DNA of 64,000 nucleotides from Bacteroidota bacterium (GTDB taxonomy: Bacteria > Bacteroidota > Bacteroidia > UBA4408): the NCBI GenBank assembly GCA_016721765.1, contig JADKHO010000004.1, positions 248,001-312,000 on the forward strand. The letters are read 5' to 3'. Of this stretch, positions 17,574 through 26,490 are shown piece by piece. The position numbers and the translations under genes were made by a program. The first letter of the stretch is position 1; each line of letters starts with the position of its first letter. The notes below the pieces were generated by a model. That model was not told the origin of the DNA, did not search any database, and worked only from the letters and a program-made list of their open reading frames with translations.

Positions 17574-18533
17574 TTATTCTAATTCTGCGAAGCCAAATCC
17601 GTCAAGGCCGAAACTATTTCCGCAATATAACATTATTTGCTTCCCGTTTATAAGATTTACATTTGGATAACATACCATTTCACTGTCCCAACCGCTTTCT
17701 GATACCGTAAAATTGCCTGCTTCATCATTTCTCTCCCATGTAATTAAATCCTTTGAGTAAGCATAACCAATTCTATAACCCCGTTCAGGATTCCTAAAGT
17801 CAATTGAATGTCGATAGGTGAAATACATTTGATACATACCATCAGCAAAATAAACAGATGCACATGTTTGACATTCATCCTGATAGCGCTCCGGAACAAT
17901 AAATTTATCATCCCTTTGCCATTCAATCCCATCTATTGAGGTGGCCATTTTAAGCTTATAAAAACACTCTTTCCTGCCATTAAAATCGAGCCATTTTATT
18001 CCAGTAAGGTAAAACATGAACCAATTATTGTTCAGGATTACCACACGAGGGCAGCCTAATACAAAAGGGTCGAATTGATTCGCCGAAACGATTGGACCAA
18101 CGGTGCTTTTAGAAAATGTTTCCCCTCCATCTCTGCTAATTGCTAAGCCGATAGCACATTCATATGGCGTTGAAAACTTTCGAGACCATCCAACATAATA
18201 CATCCATACTTCATTTTTTTCGGGGTGATTAACAACACTGCAAGGCATTGTTCCAAATTCATCAAAATGGCCAATTTCTCCAAGTTTTAGTAATGGCTGC
18301 TTTTGAATCTTTAATATTTCAAAGCCTTTACTATTGTATTCCACATCCATTGAATGAATGTGACTCACATAAGTACCATCCTCATTTTTTTTGGGTCTTG
18401 AAGTGAAAAATATTTTCTTTTTATCCCCAATCTCAATAAAATAAGGCACTTGCCCATGCGTATTTCCCCATTCAGAATAATCCTTTAGACTAAAGATTTG
18501 CCCCTTTTTATTCCATATTTTTTTTGTTATCAT
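17574..18533 (-). CDS. GH43/GH32-like five-bladed propeller protein, no signal peptide
   Basis: 319-residue protein with repeated propeller-blade signatures: KIFFTSRP, VWMYYVGWS, AISRDGGETF, WFMFYLTG, ATSIDGIEWQRD, MYQMYFTYRH, AYSKDLITWER and IMLYCGNS. These S.DG..W and FYLTG-type patterns are those of the GH32/43/130 propeller superfamily. No secretion signal is visible, so it acts in the cytoplasm, unusual for a hydrolase. It lies between the two methyltransferases, 2 and 9 nt away. It could trim, transfer or bind a sugar unit. I cannot assign catalytic residues with confidence. Confidence 0.65.
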   Translation of the reverse strand: MITKKIWNKKGQIFSLKDYSEWGNTHGQVPYFIEIGDKKKIFFTSRPKKNEDGTYVSHIHSMDVEYNSKGFEILKIQKQPLLKLGEIGHFDEFGTMPCSVVNHPEKNEVWMYYVGWSRKFSTPYECAIGLAISRDGGETFSKSTVGPIVSANQFDPFVLGCPRVVILNNNWFMFYLTGIKWLDFNGRKECFYKLKMATSIDGIEWQRDDKFIVPERYQDECQTCASVYFADGMYQMYFTYRHSIDFRNPERGYRIGYAYSKDLITWERNDEAGNFTVSESGWDSEMVCYPNVNLINGKQIMLYCGNSFGLDGFGFAELE

Positions 18534-18542
18534 AATGAATGA

Positions 18543-19571
18543 TTAAGATTTGTGATTGGTTATAATTTTTTCTGCCTCTTGTTTTATCATGGTATCAAGC
18601 CATTTATGCATCGAAATGCCCAAAATTTCGCGTGCTTTTATTGCAAGCTCTTTCGTTTCAACACTTACTCCTTCCAGATTCCCTAAATAACGTGTTCGCA
18701 AAGTTCCACCACGTGGGCCAGGAATTTCATAATCAAAATTAGCTCGAGGTTCGCCTTCACCGACAGTAAAGTCACATACAAACCCTGCACCTTCCAAAAT
18801 CCAATTTAAATTTAAATTTCTTGCTTGCACTGGTAAATCATTAAGCAAAATTTCGTTTGCGTAATGAGAATTATGATTGATAAGAATTTTTGCAAAATTT
18901 GTATTTCGGAGCCAAGGGGATAAACTCAATCCACCAAAAACAATTTTACCGCCGGTTTTTGTAACCCTTACCATCTCAGCAATCGCTTCTTTGTTATTAG
19001 AATAAGTGTTCATACCTACTCCACCAAAACTATAAACAGCATCAAAAGTATTATCTGAATAAGGCAGCTTGCTTGCATTGCCTTGATGCACTTCAATTGG
19101 CAAATTAATCTCTGATAATTTTTCTTGACACACCAAAAGCATATCACGTGAAATATCTTGAACCTGCAACATTCCTTTTTTTGATAATCTTTTTGCAATC
19201 AAAATTGAGTCGCGACCGGTTCCTGCATTGACTTCAAGCACATTTGAATCCTGCTTCAAATTCAACTTATCAATCATGGAATTTCGCACTATGGTCTCAT
19301 CTTGATAAAATGTTTCAAATGAAAGGTGTTGAAATTTATCGTATTCTTTAGCTTTATTTTTAAAAAGATTTACTGCATAAATGTTTTTTTCACTTTCGCT
19401 ATAAATTGTAAAGTCGGGTATTCCGTCCTTAATTTCATATTTAGTTGATGCTGACTCTGATAAGAGAAAACCTTCTTTTACCATACCGTCTATGATCTCA
19501 GATTCCCCAGAAAGGCGAAGCTTCTGATAGGTTGCCGGACATCTATAGTTAACTATATTTTCTATTTTCAT
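18543..19571 (-). CDS. SAM-dependent methyltransferase with N-terminal Trm112-like segment
   Basis: 342 residues. The N-terminal 55 form a small Trm112-like region (NYRCPATYQKL ... YEIKDGIPDF) without the full cysteine set. The methyltransferase domain follows, with motif I VLEVNAGTGRDS near 111, a LPYSDNTFDAVYSFGGVG stretch and a MVRVTKTGGKIVFGG strand. Its ATG overlaps the stop of the GNAT gene by 4 nt (ATGA). Probable O- or N-methylation in the polysaccharide pathway; together with the Wzt C-terminal domain it could install a terminal methyl cap. Confidence 0.82.
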   Translation of the reverse strand: MKIENIVNYRCPATYQKLRLSGESEIIDGMVKEGFLLSESASTKYEIKDGIPDFTIYSESEKNIYAVNLFKNKAKEYDKFQHLSFETFYQDETIVRNSMIDKLNLKQDSNVLEVNAGTGRDSILIAKRLSKKGMLQVQDISRDMLLVCQEKLSEINLPIEVHQGNASKLPYSDNTFDAVYSFGGVGMNTYSNNKEAIAEMVRVTKTGGKIVFGGLSLSPWLRNTNFAKILINHNSHYANEILLNDLPVQARNLNLNWILEGAGFVCDFTVGEGEPRANFDYEIPGPRGGTLRTRYLGNLEGVSVETKELAIKAREILGISMHKWLDTMIKQEAEKIITNHKS

Positions 19572-20113
19572 ATTTTCTCTTTAATTAATTCGTACCAAAA
19601 TAAATCGTGCCATTTATTATTTTTTTGAAAAGCATCGTGCTCTTCTCCATATTTTTTAAAACCCAATTTCTTGCAAATGCTACTTGATTCCAAATTATTG
19701 GAAGCATGTGCAATAATTATCTTGTGCAAATTCAACTGTGTAAAACCAAAATTCAGAACCAACTTACTCGCTTCTGTCGCGTATCCTTTTCCTTGATAGG
19801 CAGGGCTAATCCAATATGAAAGCTCAGCTCTATTTAGTATCCAAGTACGAATGGTTCTTTTAATATCTATTAAAGAAACAAATCCAATAATTTGTGTATC
19901 CACACATACACACCAATGATATCCTTTATCGTTTTGTTGAGCGGAAAGTAAATTCTCTATTAAGGTTTCAGTTGTTTCAATTCTTGTGTGAGCCTCCCAT
20001 GTTAAAAAAGTAGTTAATCGTTCATCCGACATCAAATCAAATAATGCCGAAGCATCAGCCTTGGAGGGCGTCCGCAATGTAAGGCGATCTGAATGGAGCG
20101 TAAAATTCAACAT
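19568..20113 (-). CDS. GNAT-family N-acetyltransferase (RimJ/RimL type)
   Basis: 181 residues of the Acetyltransf_3 class: N-terminal SDRLTLRTPSKADASALF, the acetyl-CoA loop SYWISPAYQGKGYATEASKL in the Q-x-x-G-x-G/A position, and the C-terminal NLESSSICKKLGFKKYGE. In isolation this type often modifies ribosomal proteins or antibiotics. Here it is 7 nt from a NeuD-type acyltransferase and overlaps a methyltransferase, so N-acylation of an amino sugar is the more likely role. Confidence 0.85.
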   Translation of the reverse strand: MLNFTLHSDRLTLRTPSKADASALFDLMSDERLTTFLTWEAHTRIETTETLIENLLSAQQNDKGYHWCVCVDTQIIGFVSLIDIKRTIRTWILNRAELSYWISPAYQGKGYATEASKLVLNFGFTQLNLHKIIIAHASNNLESSSICKKLGFKKYGEEHDAFQKNNKWHDLFWYELIKEKI

Positions 20114-20120
20114 TTCGCTG

Positions 20121-20807
20121 CTATAAGGATGAAAAACTTGAGATGCGTAAGAATTGCTTACTAGTTAACTTTATTGCTTTAGAAGACTCCGAAATAACTA
20201 CTTGTCCATCTAAAAGATCTTTGGTTACCAAAGTATTTGCTCCTAAAAAACATTCTTTACCAATCTTTACGCTATGACCCACTGTTGCATTCATAGCAAA
20301 AAAGCAATTGTTTTCGATATTAACATTTCCTCCAATGCTTGCACAGGATGTAAACCAAATGTGATCTGCAACTTGTGAATGATGTCCAATCATCGCACCT
20401 GACCAAACAAACACATCGTTACCAAGTTCCACACAAGGGTGAATGATGGCAGGTGACATAATAAAACAATTGTACCCGTATTTTGTATTTTTTGGAACAT
20501 TTGCCATCGGACTAATAATTGAAACAAGTTGATATCCTTTTGCCAATGCTTCATTGCATTTGGTTTCACGCAGGCGATTCATATCGTGATACCCAATGGC
20601 TACAAACATATCATAAGATGCCGGAGCATGGGATTTTTCAATTGTTTCGAAGGGTACGACCGGTAATCCCAAAAAATTAGTTTGGCTTATGTATTTTGAA
20701 TCGGTAGTAAATGCAGCAACTTTATATCCACACTCTTCCACGGCATAGTAGTATATTACTTCGGCTATTTTGCCGGTGCCAAAAATCACTATTTCCTTTT
20801 TACTCAT
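20121..20807 (-). CDS. NeuD/PglD-type sugar acyltransferase (left-handed beta-helix)
   Basis: 228 residues. An N-terminal nucleotide-binding-like domain (IVIFGTGKIAEVIYYY) is followed by hexapeptide-repeat turns from about residue 100 (IHPCVELGNDVFVWSGAMIG, VNIENNCFFAMNATVGHSV, IGKECFLGANTLVTKD). Proteins with this layout acylate amino sugars or their nucleotide derivatives. Candidate catalytic histidines are in IGHHSQ and VGHSVK. It comes directly after the adenylating ligase/SDR/carrier genes, so its donor may be the carrier-bound acyl group rather than acetyl-CoA; that is inference. Confidence 0.85.
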   Translation of the reverse strand: MSKKEIVIFGTGKIAEVIYYYAVEECGYKVAAFTTDSKYISQTNFLGLPVVPFETIEKSHAPASYDMFVAIGYHDMNRLRETKCNEALAKGYQLVSIISPMANVPKNTKYGYNCFIMSPAIIHPCVELGNDVFVWSGAMIGHHSQVADHIWFTSCASIGGNVNIENNCFFAMNATVGHSVKIGKECFLGANTLVTKDLLDGQVVISESSKAIKLTSKQFLRISSFSSL

Positions 20808-20852
20808 ATTCTTTCAGATTATAAAAACGTGCTCGTGATTTGTTTCGCACAT

Positions 20853-22409
20853 TTACTTTACAAGTTCTTTAATTTTGTTTCTATCGATTTTACCGTTGCT
20901 GTTTTTGGGTAAAACATCTAATATGGTGATGGTTTTGGGGAGCATATAAAGCGGCAAAATCATTTTCACATCTTGCATAATTACAGCTGTTTCAATGGCG
21001 GTATTGATGCTCACATAGGCTTTAATAAAACCCAATTCCGGTGACAACCTTTCGTATACTACACCCACTTCGTTAATGTATGGTAAGGAACTAAAAGCTG
21101 CTTCCACTTCTTCCAGTTCGATGCGATAACCCATGTGTTTTATTTGGTTGTCCACCCTTCCCTTAAAGTGAAGGTAACCATTTTCTGACCGCTCCACTAC
21201 ATCGCCCGTTTTATACATGCGTTGTGCATACTTTTTTGTAGGATTTTGAACAAATGATTTTTGGGAACGTTCCTCATCATTGTAGTAGCCTAATCCCACA
21301 CATGGTCCGGTAAGTGCAAGCTCGCCTAAATTAGGATTGGAATCCTGTAAAGGTAAAATCTCATATCCAAAATTTGGCGCCATAAAACCCAATGGAGCCA
21401 GTTCGTTCATATTTTCAAAATCACTTTCCGAAATAATATAGGATGAACAAATGCAAGTACATTCAGTAGGTCCGTAAACATTGAATAAGGTAATTCGTTC
21501 ACCGAATAAAGTAAACAATTGCTTCAATTTATTTTTAGGAAAACCCTCACCGCCAAAGGAAATGCGCTTCACCGAAGAAAAATCTGCTGCTGTTAAAGCT
21601 CGGTTAGTTAGTAAATAAACCAACAAGCTAGGAACCGAAAACCATATCGTACACCTCGAATCATTAATTGCCTTTACCAATGCCCGCGCATCTTTTGCAA
21701 CAGTGTGACTAATCGGAACCAATGCTGCTCCATTGTAAATAGATGTATAAAAATCAAAAACCGAATTATCGAAATAAATTGGATTTACATTCGTGAAAAC
21801 GTCAGCTTCAGTTACTTCAAAAGTTTGCTTGCCCCATTGAATAAAATTTAACACATTGCTATGGCTCATAACTGCTCCCTTAGGGAAACCGGTGGAACCG
21901 GAGGTAAACATTAAGTAAGCAGGATTGGCGCCATGCACCGAGAAGGACTCGTTTAAATTTTCCTTCGAAAAATTGCTGATGTCTTTGCGAGTTTTCTCTT
22001 CTCTGATGTTTAGCGATTTTACAGCAGGATGTGCCTTTTTTAGTTCCGCTTCAAAATGCAATCCGCAGTCATCAAAACAAATAAAACTTGGTTGACAAGT
22101 TGTAAGTATTTTATCAATTCTTGCCCAAGGGCTGGTATAATCAAGGTTGGTATAAATAATTCCGGTTTTCAAACAGGCTAAAATCAAGGCATAACCGTAT
22201 TCCGATTTATCATTAAAAATGGCCAGTACATCTCCTTGCTTTACTCCATAGCTCAAAAGTAATCGAGCCAGCTGATTTGAAAGGGAATTTAATTCGGAAT
22301 AACTCAGCTCCTTCCCGTCCGGAAATCGCAATGCTGTTCGTTCAGCATTTTTTTCGGCAACTGCATAAAACTGCAAACCCAGGTTATATTTATATGCCAG
22401 CGTATCCAT
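20853..22409 (-). CDS. AMP-forming adenylation-domain ligase (DltA/NRPS A-domain type)
   Basis: 518-residue stand-alone adenylation enzyme: A3 core LMFTSGSTGFPKGAV, A5 FNVYGPTECTC, A7/A8 YKTGDVV ... GRVDNQIKHMGYRIEL, and the A10 lysine Lys507 in NSNGKIDRNK. Such enzymes activate a carboxylic or amino acid with ATP and load it on a phosphopantetheine carrier. A carrier protein gene lies two genes upstream and the SDR between them is 3 nt away. No DltB- or DltD-like gene is near, so this is not a classical teichoic-acid D-alanylation operon. Substrate unknown. Confidence 0.88.
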   Translation of the reverse strand: MDTLAYKYNLGLQFYAVAEKNAERTALRFPDGKELSYSELNSLSNQLARLLLSYGVKQGDVLAIFNDKSEYGYALILACLKTGIIYTNLDYTSPWARIDKILTTCQPSFICFDDCGLHFEAELKKAHPAVKSLNIREEKTRKDISNFSKENLNESFSVHGANPAYLMFTSGSTGFPKGAVMSHSNVLNFIQWGKQTFEVTEADVFTNVNPIYFDNSVFDFYTSIYNGAALVPISHTVAKDARALVKAINDSRCTIWFSVPSLLVYLLTNRALTAADFSSVKRISFGGEGFPKNKLKQLFTLFGERITLFNVYGPTECTCICSSYIISESDFENMNELAPLGFMAPNFGYEILPLQDSNPNLGELALTGPCVGLGYYNDEERSQKSFVQNPTKKYAQRMYKTGDVVERSENGYLHFKGRVDNQIKHMGYRIELEEVEAAFSSLPYINEVGVVYERLSPELGFIKAYVSINTAIETAVIMQDVKMILPLYMLPKTITILDVLPKNSNGKIDRNKIKELVK

Positions 22410-22412
22410 AAC

Positions 22413-23159
22413 TTAAATCGTTAATCCACCATCCAAGGCTAAAATTTTACCATTAAAATACTCATTTTCAATAATAAATTTTGCCGCCGATAACAATTCA
22501 GTCAAGTCACCCAACTTTGCTAAAGGCACATTTTTTTTCCATTTATCCAACATGTGTTCATTCACACTTTCGCGGGTTGATGGAGTATCAAAAAATCCGG
22601 GAGCAATACATGCACAGCGGATTTTGAACATACCCAACTCTTTGCTCCATGTTTTGGTTAAAGCCTCAACCGCTGCTTTCGAAGCGGAGTAAGCGGATTG
22701 TCCCACATTTCCTTGAGCTGCAATTGAACTAATATTGATAATAAGGCCTTTTCCTTTAGAAGAAATTAATTGATCGGCAAAATTTACGCCCATGTAAAAC
22801 ACCGCATTTAAATTTACATCGATAACTCTTTGCCAGTTAACTAAATTGTGCTTTTTATCAGGCCTCGATAATAAATTAATCAAGGGTTCACTGTGTATAA
22901 TGCCGGCATTGTTGATGCATACATTTGCACCACCTTGCTCTTTAAAAATTTTTTGCAGGGTGACTTGCACTGTTTCCGGATTGGTGATATCACAATGTAG
23001 GGCAGTGATGTTTGGCACAGGAGACAAAGCATCCAACAATTCTTTATTGTTATCTATTATGAAAACATGTGCAACCTGTGTTGCCAGATGAGTGGCTAAA
23101 AAATTTCCAATCCCTCGCGCTCCGCCTGTAACGATAATACGTGCATCCGACAAATTCAT
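22413..23159 (-). CDS. short-chain dehydrogenase/reductase (FabG-like)
   Basis: 248-residue SDR with NAD(P)-binding TGGARGIG at 11-18, NNAG at 83-86, catalytic Ser144/145, Tyr157 and Lys161 (YSASK). The closing GKILALDGGLTI is typical of 3-oxoacyl-ACP reductase relatives. The gene starts within the stop codon of the acyl carrier protein gene (TAATG) and is followed 3 nt later by the adenylation enzyme. This suggests it reduces a carrier-bound oxoacyl group, though a sugar substrate cannot be excluded. Confidence 0.88.
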   Translation of the reverse strand: MNLSDARIIVTGGARGIGNFLATHLATQVAHVFIIDNNKELLDALSPVPNITALHCDITNPETVQVTLQKIFKEQGGANVCINNAGIIHSEPLINLLSRPDKKHNLVNWQRVIDVNLNAVFYMGVNFADQLISSKGKGLIINISSIAAQGNVGQSAYSASKAAVEALTKTWSKELGMFKIRCACIAPGFFDTPSTRESVNEHMLDKWKKNVPLAKLGDLTELLSAAKFIIENEYFNGKILALDGGLTI

Positions 23160-23386
23160 TATACTTCTTTCCCTTTTGAAATAATTACTTTTTTTATGTC
23201 CCCAACCGTTTGCATGGCGGCTATTTCATCACCTGTTAGTTCTATGGCATAGTCCTCTTCCAAACGGGTAATAAAAAACATGTGTGCCATGGAGTCCCAC
23301 TCCGAAAAACTCATCAAGCGTGTTTCGTCCATCATTTCAGATTCCTTTGCATTGAAAGACTCTTTTAAAATTGTATTCAGTTTCAT
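23159..23386 (-). CDS. acyl carrier protein
   Basis: 75-residue stand-alone carrier protein with the phosphopantetheine attachment Ser32 in EWDSMAHM, corresponding to the DSL motif of ACPs, and an acidic four-helix profile. It is not the fatty-acid ACP by context: it lies in a polysaccharide locus next to an SDR (1-nt overlap) and an adenylation ligase. It probably carries the acyl or aminoacyl group destined for an amino sugar. Confidence 0.9.
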   Translation of the reverse strand: MKLNTILKESFNAKESEMMDETRLMSFSEWDSMAHMFFITRLEEDYAIELTGDEIAAMQTVGDIKKVIISKGKEV

Positions 23387-23444
23387 TTTTTGTTTTTATT
23401 GAACGCGGTAAACACTGTTTGAGCGGATTAACGCGGATTATTTA

Positions 23445-24146
23445 TCAAATCAATTCGTATTGATTCAACATTACTTTAATTTGCTCTTTATTATTAAACA
23501 TCAGCACATCAATAATGGAAAGCCAAGGTATAAATTCTTTACCAAACTGTGCATATTGAATGGGTTGTGTTTTTATGAAATTTAATGCTATACCATTTTC
23601 TTTAAACAAGTCCTTGGAGTAGAGTTCTTGCCCACCAATTGGATTTATGTATTGTGCTGCTTTTTCTTTCTTACAAATTTCCAGAATTCTTTCTTGCCCT
23701 TTTAAGTGCGCTGCTTCATATATAACAGCCGATTCAACGAGTATAGTCGTAATGCCCATATATGTATTCAGCCTGCTTAAGCTCGCAACAATTAAGTCTG
23801 AAATTTTACTTACCTCTGCCGTAATAATCTCTTCAATTAGTGCATATACTGGTTCAAAATAGGGCGCCTTTTTATAAGCTTGTGCAATAGTTTTTAAAAA
23901 AGTACTGCGCCATTTTTCATCTTCAGATATATAAATTTCATTAATCAGTTTATTCTGGCTGGCTTCCTTTAGAGGAATCGAAAAAAGATTAGCTTGATTG
24001 TTAATCAGGATATTATTTCTGTTAATCCAGCCTTTCTTAATGAAATTAACATCGTCATACACCACAAATTTATCAACTGCCCCAATGAGTTGAAAATAGC
24101 CAATGTAGGGAAACAAATAAGGTTGCATGACTGCTAATTTTGTCAT
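23445..24146 (-). CDS. WbqC-family protein
   Basis: 233 residues starting MTKLAVMQPYLFPYIGYFQLI, with VVYDDVNFIKKGWINRNNIL: the characteristic N-terminus of the WbqC-like family found in O-antigen and amino-sugar loci. Biochemical function is not well established. I chose the ATG at 24146, which shares a base with the aminotransferase stop (TGATG), rather than a TTG one codon earlier. The coupling to a PLP sugar aminotransferase supports a role in modifying the resulting amino sugar. Confidence 0.85.
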   Translation of the reverse strand: MTKLAVMQPYLFPYIGYFQLIGAVDKFVVYDDVNFIKKGWINRNNILINNQANLFSIPLKEASQNKLINEIYISEDEKWRSTFLKTIAQAYKKAPYFEPVYALIEEIITAEVSKISDLIVASLSRLNTYMGITTILVESAVIYEAAHLKGQERILEICKKEKAAQYINPIGGQELYSKDLFKENGIALNFIKTQPIQYAQFGKEFIPWLSIIDVLMFNNKEQIKVMLNQYELI

Positions 24147-25219
24147 CAAATAGTTGTTTTAATGAGGATACAAATCTTCTCTAAGTCAGCCTCTGCTAAT
24201 CCCACATACAAGGGCAAGCACATTACCCGTGAAGCAATGCTTTCAGAAATCGGCATCTGTTTACCCAAGCTAAATGAAACTGTATTGAGAGATGGATTGA
24301 AATACCTTCTTGGAACAATTTTATTTTCTATGAGTATTGCTTCCACCTTTAGCAACTGTGCTTCACTTTCAAAAATCACCGGATAGTAACTGTAATTCCA
24401 TTCAGTACCGGTTCTAATTTTCAATTTCTTTAACGCGGGTAATTGCAAATTTTGTTCGTAATAATCAACCACTTTTTTACGTTCGGCCAAAATAAAATCA
24501 AAATGATTAAATACTGCTAAACCCATTGCTGCTTGCAATTCTGATATTTTAGCATTGATGCCTAAGCCATAAAATTCGAGGTTGTTTTTGTGGCCAAAAT
24601 TATGGTGGTAAAATAACTTTGCATGCAATTCAGCATCTTTACATATAAATGCTCCTCCTTCACCACAGTGAAATAGTTTTGTGGCATGAAAACTACAGGT
24701 ACTCACATTGCCAAAATCCAGTACTGACTTACCTTGATAGCTTACACCAAAAGCGTGGGCAGCATCATAAATTACTTTCAGGTTGTGTTTTTTTGCAATG
24801 CTTTCAATCGCTTCTACATGGCAAGGATTTCCAAATACATGGGTAACCAAAATAGCGGAAGTTGCCGGAGTAATTGCTGACTCAATAAGGGTTTCATCCA
24901 CCGTAAGGTAATCGGGATGAATATCTACAAAAACCGGTTTGCAATTTTCCCAAACAATAGAAGCCGTGGTGGCAACATAACTAAAGGGTGTTGTAATAAT
25001 TTCGCCTGTTAAATTCAGCGCTTTAATTGCAATCTGAATGGGCAAAGTACCATTTGTAGTCAAGGTAATATTTGATATACCTAAATATTGCTTGAGCTTT
25101 GTTTCCAATTCGAGCGACAAGTCCCCTCTGTTGGTAAGCCAACTTTTGTCCCAAGCTCTTTTCAGAATGGCTGTGTACTCCTCTAAGGGAGGTAAAAATG
25201 TTTTAGTTACCGGAATCAT
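24146..25219 (-). CDS. DegT/DnrJ/EryC1/StrS-type sugar aminotransferase
   Basis: PLP-dependent aminotransferase acting on keto nucleotide sugars, 357 residues from the chosen start MIPVTKTFLPPLEEY. PLP lysine Lys181 lies in CSFHATKLFHCGEGG; YDAAHAFG supplies the Asp that contacts the pyridine nitrogen; the N-terminal SWLTNRGDLSLELE and NGTLPIQIA motifs are present. The open frame extends to a GTG at 25270, but that would overlap wzt by about 50 nt; the ATG at 25219 lies 1 nt after the wzt stop. It defines at least one amino sugar in the glycan. Confidence 0.92.
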   Translation of the reverse strand: MIPVTKTFLPPLEEYTAILKRAWDKSWLTNRGDLSLELETKLKQYLGISNITLTTNGTLPIQIAIKALNLTGEIITTPFSYVATTASIVWENCKPVFVDIHPDYLTVDETLIESAITPATSAILVTHVFGNPCHVEAIESIAKKHNLKVIYDAAHAFGVSYQGKSVLDFGNVSTCSFHATKLFHCGEGGAFICKDAELHAKLFYHHNFGHKNNLEFYGLGINAKISELQAAMGLAVFNHFDFILAERKKVVDYYEQNLQLPALKKLKIRTGTEWNYSYYPVIFESEAQLLKVEAILIENKIVPRRYFNPSLNTVSFSLGKQMPISESIASRVMCLPLYVGLAEADLEKICILIKTTI

Positions 25220-25220
25220 A

Positions 25221-26483
25221 TCATGTATTATTTTCCCATTTAAAAGAGGGTCGAATGTTGCCTGGTTCACGTCCCATGTATTGGCCTAGCGCTCTGCCTG
25301 AATCGACAACCGTAAAACTCATAATATCCTTTTCAACAAAAATAGCGCTTCGTTTATCTTCAATAATAAAGATTGAGAGGTAATAGGTCCCTGATTGAAA
25401 AAAGGATTTTGGGAAGATACATTTCATTCTATTATCACCAGGTTTTAATCCGCTAACCATAGCATTTGAAAAAGAGAATAATGCTTCACCCATATCGTTA
25501 AACAAATGATATGTAATATGATATCGATCAGGGTTTTTAACATGTATCTTAATGTCTGTCAATAATTCAATTTCTGAATTTTCTGTTAATGGATCTTCGT
25601 TTGTCTGATGACTGTTACGCAGGCTAATCTCATTTAATGTAAATTCAGTTTTATGATAATCTAACCCGAATGTTCTTTTATTTTGTGTTTCGGAATCACC
25701 CTTCAAATAATAACTAACAGCAGAAGTAGCGTTACCAATGAATTTTGTTGTACCGTGCTCCAAAACTATCCCATTTTTACAAAGCGATTTTACTGCGGCC
25801 ATATTGTGGCTCACAAAAAGCACGGTTCTTCCTTGCCCTTTGCTGATATCACTCATTTTGCCCATGCACTTTTTTTGAAATTCTGCATCTCCCACCGCAA
25901 GAACTTCATCCACAATTAGAATTTCACTTTCCAAATGCGCTGCTACAGCAAATGCCAAGCGCACATACATTCCGCTGCTATAGCGCTTTACAGGAGTATC
26001 GATATAACGTTCAACTCCACTAAAATCAACTATCTCATCAAACTTGGAACGGATTTCGGCTTTGGTCATTCCGAGAATGGCACCGTTTAAAAAGATGTTT
26101 TCTCGACCTGATAACTCCGGATGAAAACCGGTTCCAACTTCCAATAATGAGGCTATTCTACCTTTAGCTTTGTATGTTCCTACTGAAGGTGTGGTGGTAC
26201 GTGACAGGATTTTCAATAAGGTTGATTTTCCTGCACCATTTTTTCCGATAACACCCAATAAATCGCCTTGCTGCACTTCAAAATTGATGTCCTTTAATGC
26301 CCAAACAAATTCTGAACTGCCCTTAGTAGTGCGGTCATTGGCTTGTCCGAGTTTTAAAAAAGGATCTTCTTTGCCGCGCATTTTTGCCCACCAACGATTT
26401 AAATCGTGTGAAATAGTGCCGGTACCCACACCTCCCAAACGATAGAGCTTTCCTAAATTTTCGACCTTTATAACTGCGCTCAT
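25221..26483 (-). CDS. wzt: polysaccharide ABC transporter ATPase with C-terminal glycan-binding domain
   Basis: 420 residues. Residues 1-250 are the ABC ATPase: Walker A GVIGKNGAGKSTLL, signature KRYSSGMYVRLAFA, Walker B ILIVDEVLAVGD and H-loop FVSHN. Residues about 265-420 are an extra beta-rich Wzt C-terminal domain (VKNPDRYHITYHLFND, GTYYLSIFI), which in characterised systems recognises the modified end of the O-polysaccharide before export. This implies chain termination by a cap. It is coupled to wzm (7 nt) and to the aminotransferase (1 nt). Confidence 0.94.
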   Translation of the reverse strand: MSAVIKVENLGKLYRLGGVGTGTISHDLNRWWAKMRGKEDPFLKLGQANDRTTKGSSEFVWALKDINFEVQQGDLLGVIGKNGAGKSTLLKILSRTTTPSVGTYKAKGRIASLLEVGTGFHPELSGRENIFLNGAILGMTKAEIRSKFDEIVDFSGVERYIDTPVKRYSSGMYVRLAFAVAAHLESEILIVDEVLAVGDAEFQKKCMGKMSDISKGQGRTVLFVSHNMAAVKSLCKNGIVLEHGTTKFIGNATSAVSYYLKGDSETQNKRTFGLDYHKTEFTLNEISLRNSHQTNEDPLTENSEIELLTDIKIHVKNPDRYHITYHLFNDMGEALFSFSNAMVSGLKPGDNRMKCIFPKSFFQSGTYYLSIFIIEDKRSAIFVEKDIMSFTVVDSGRALGQYMGREPGNIRPSFKWENNT

Positions 26484-26490
26484 ACTTAAT

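Noticed and set aside
20853..23386. Classical dlt operon (D-alanylation of teichoic acids)
   Set aside because: No DltB or DltD gene is present, the organism is Gram-negative by gene content, and the flanking genes are those of a polysaccharide locus.
25220..25270. GTG at 25270 as start of the sugar aminotransferase
   Set aside because: It would overlap wzt by about 50 nt; ATG 25219 gives the family-typical N-terminus 1 nt after the wzt stop.
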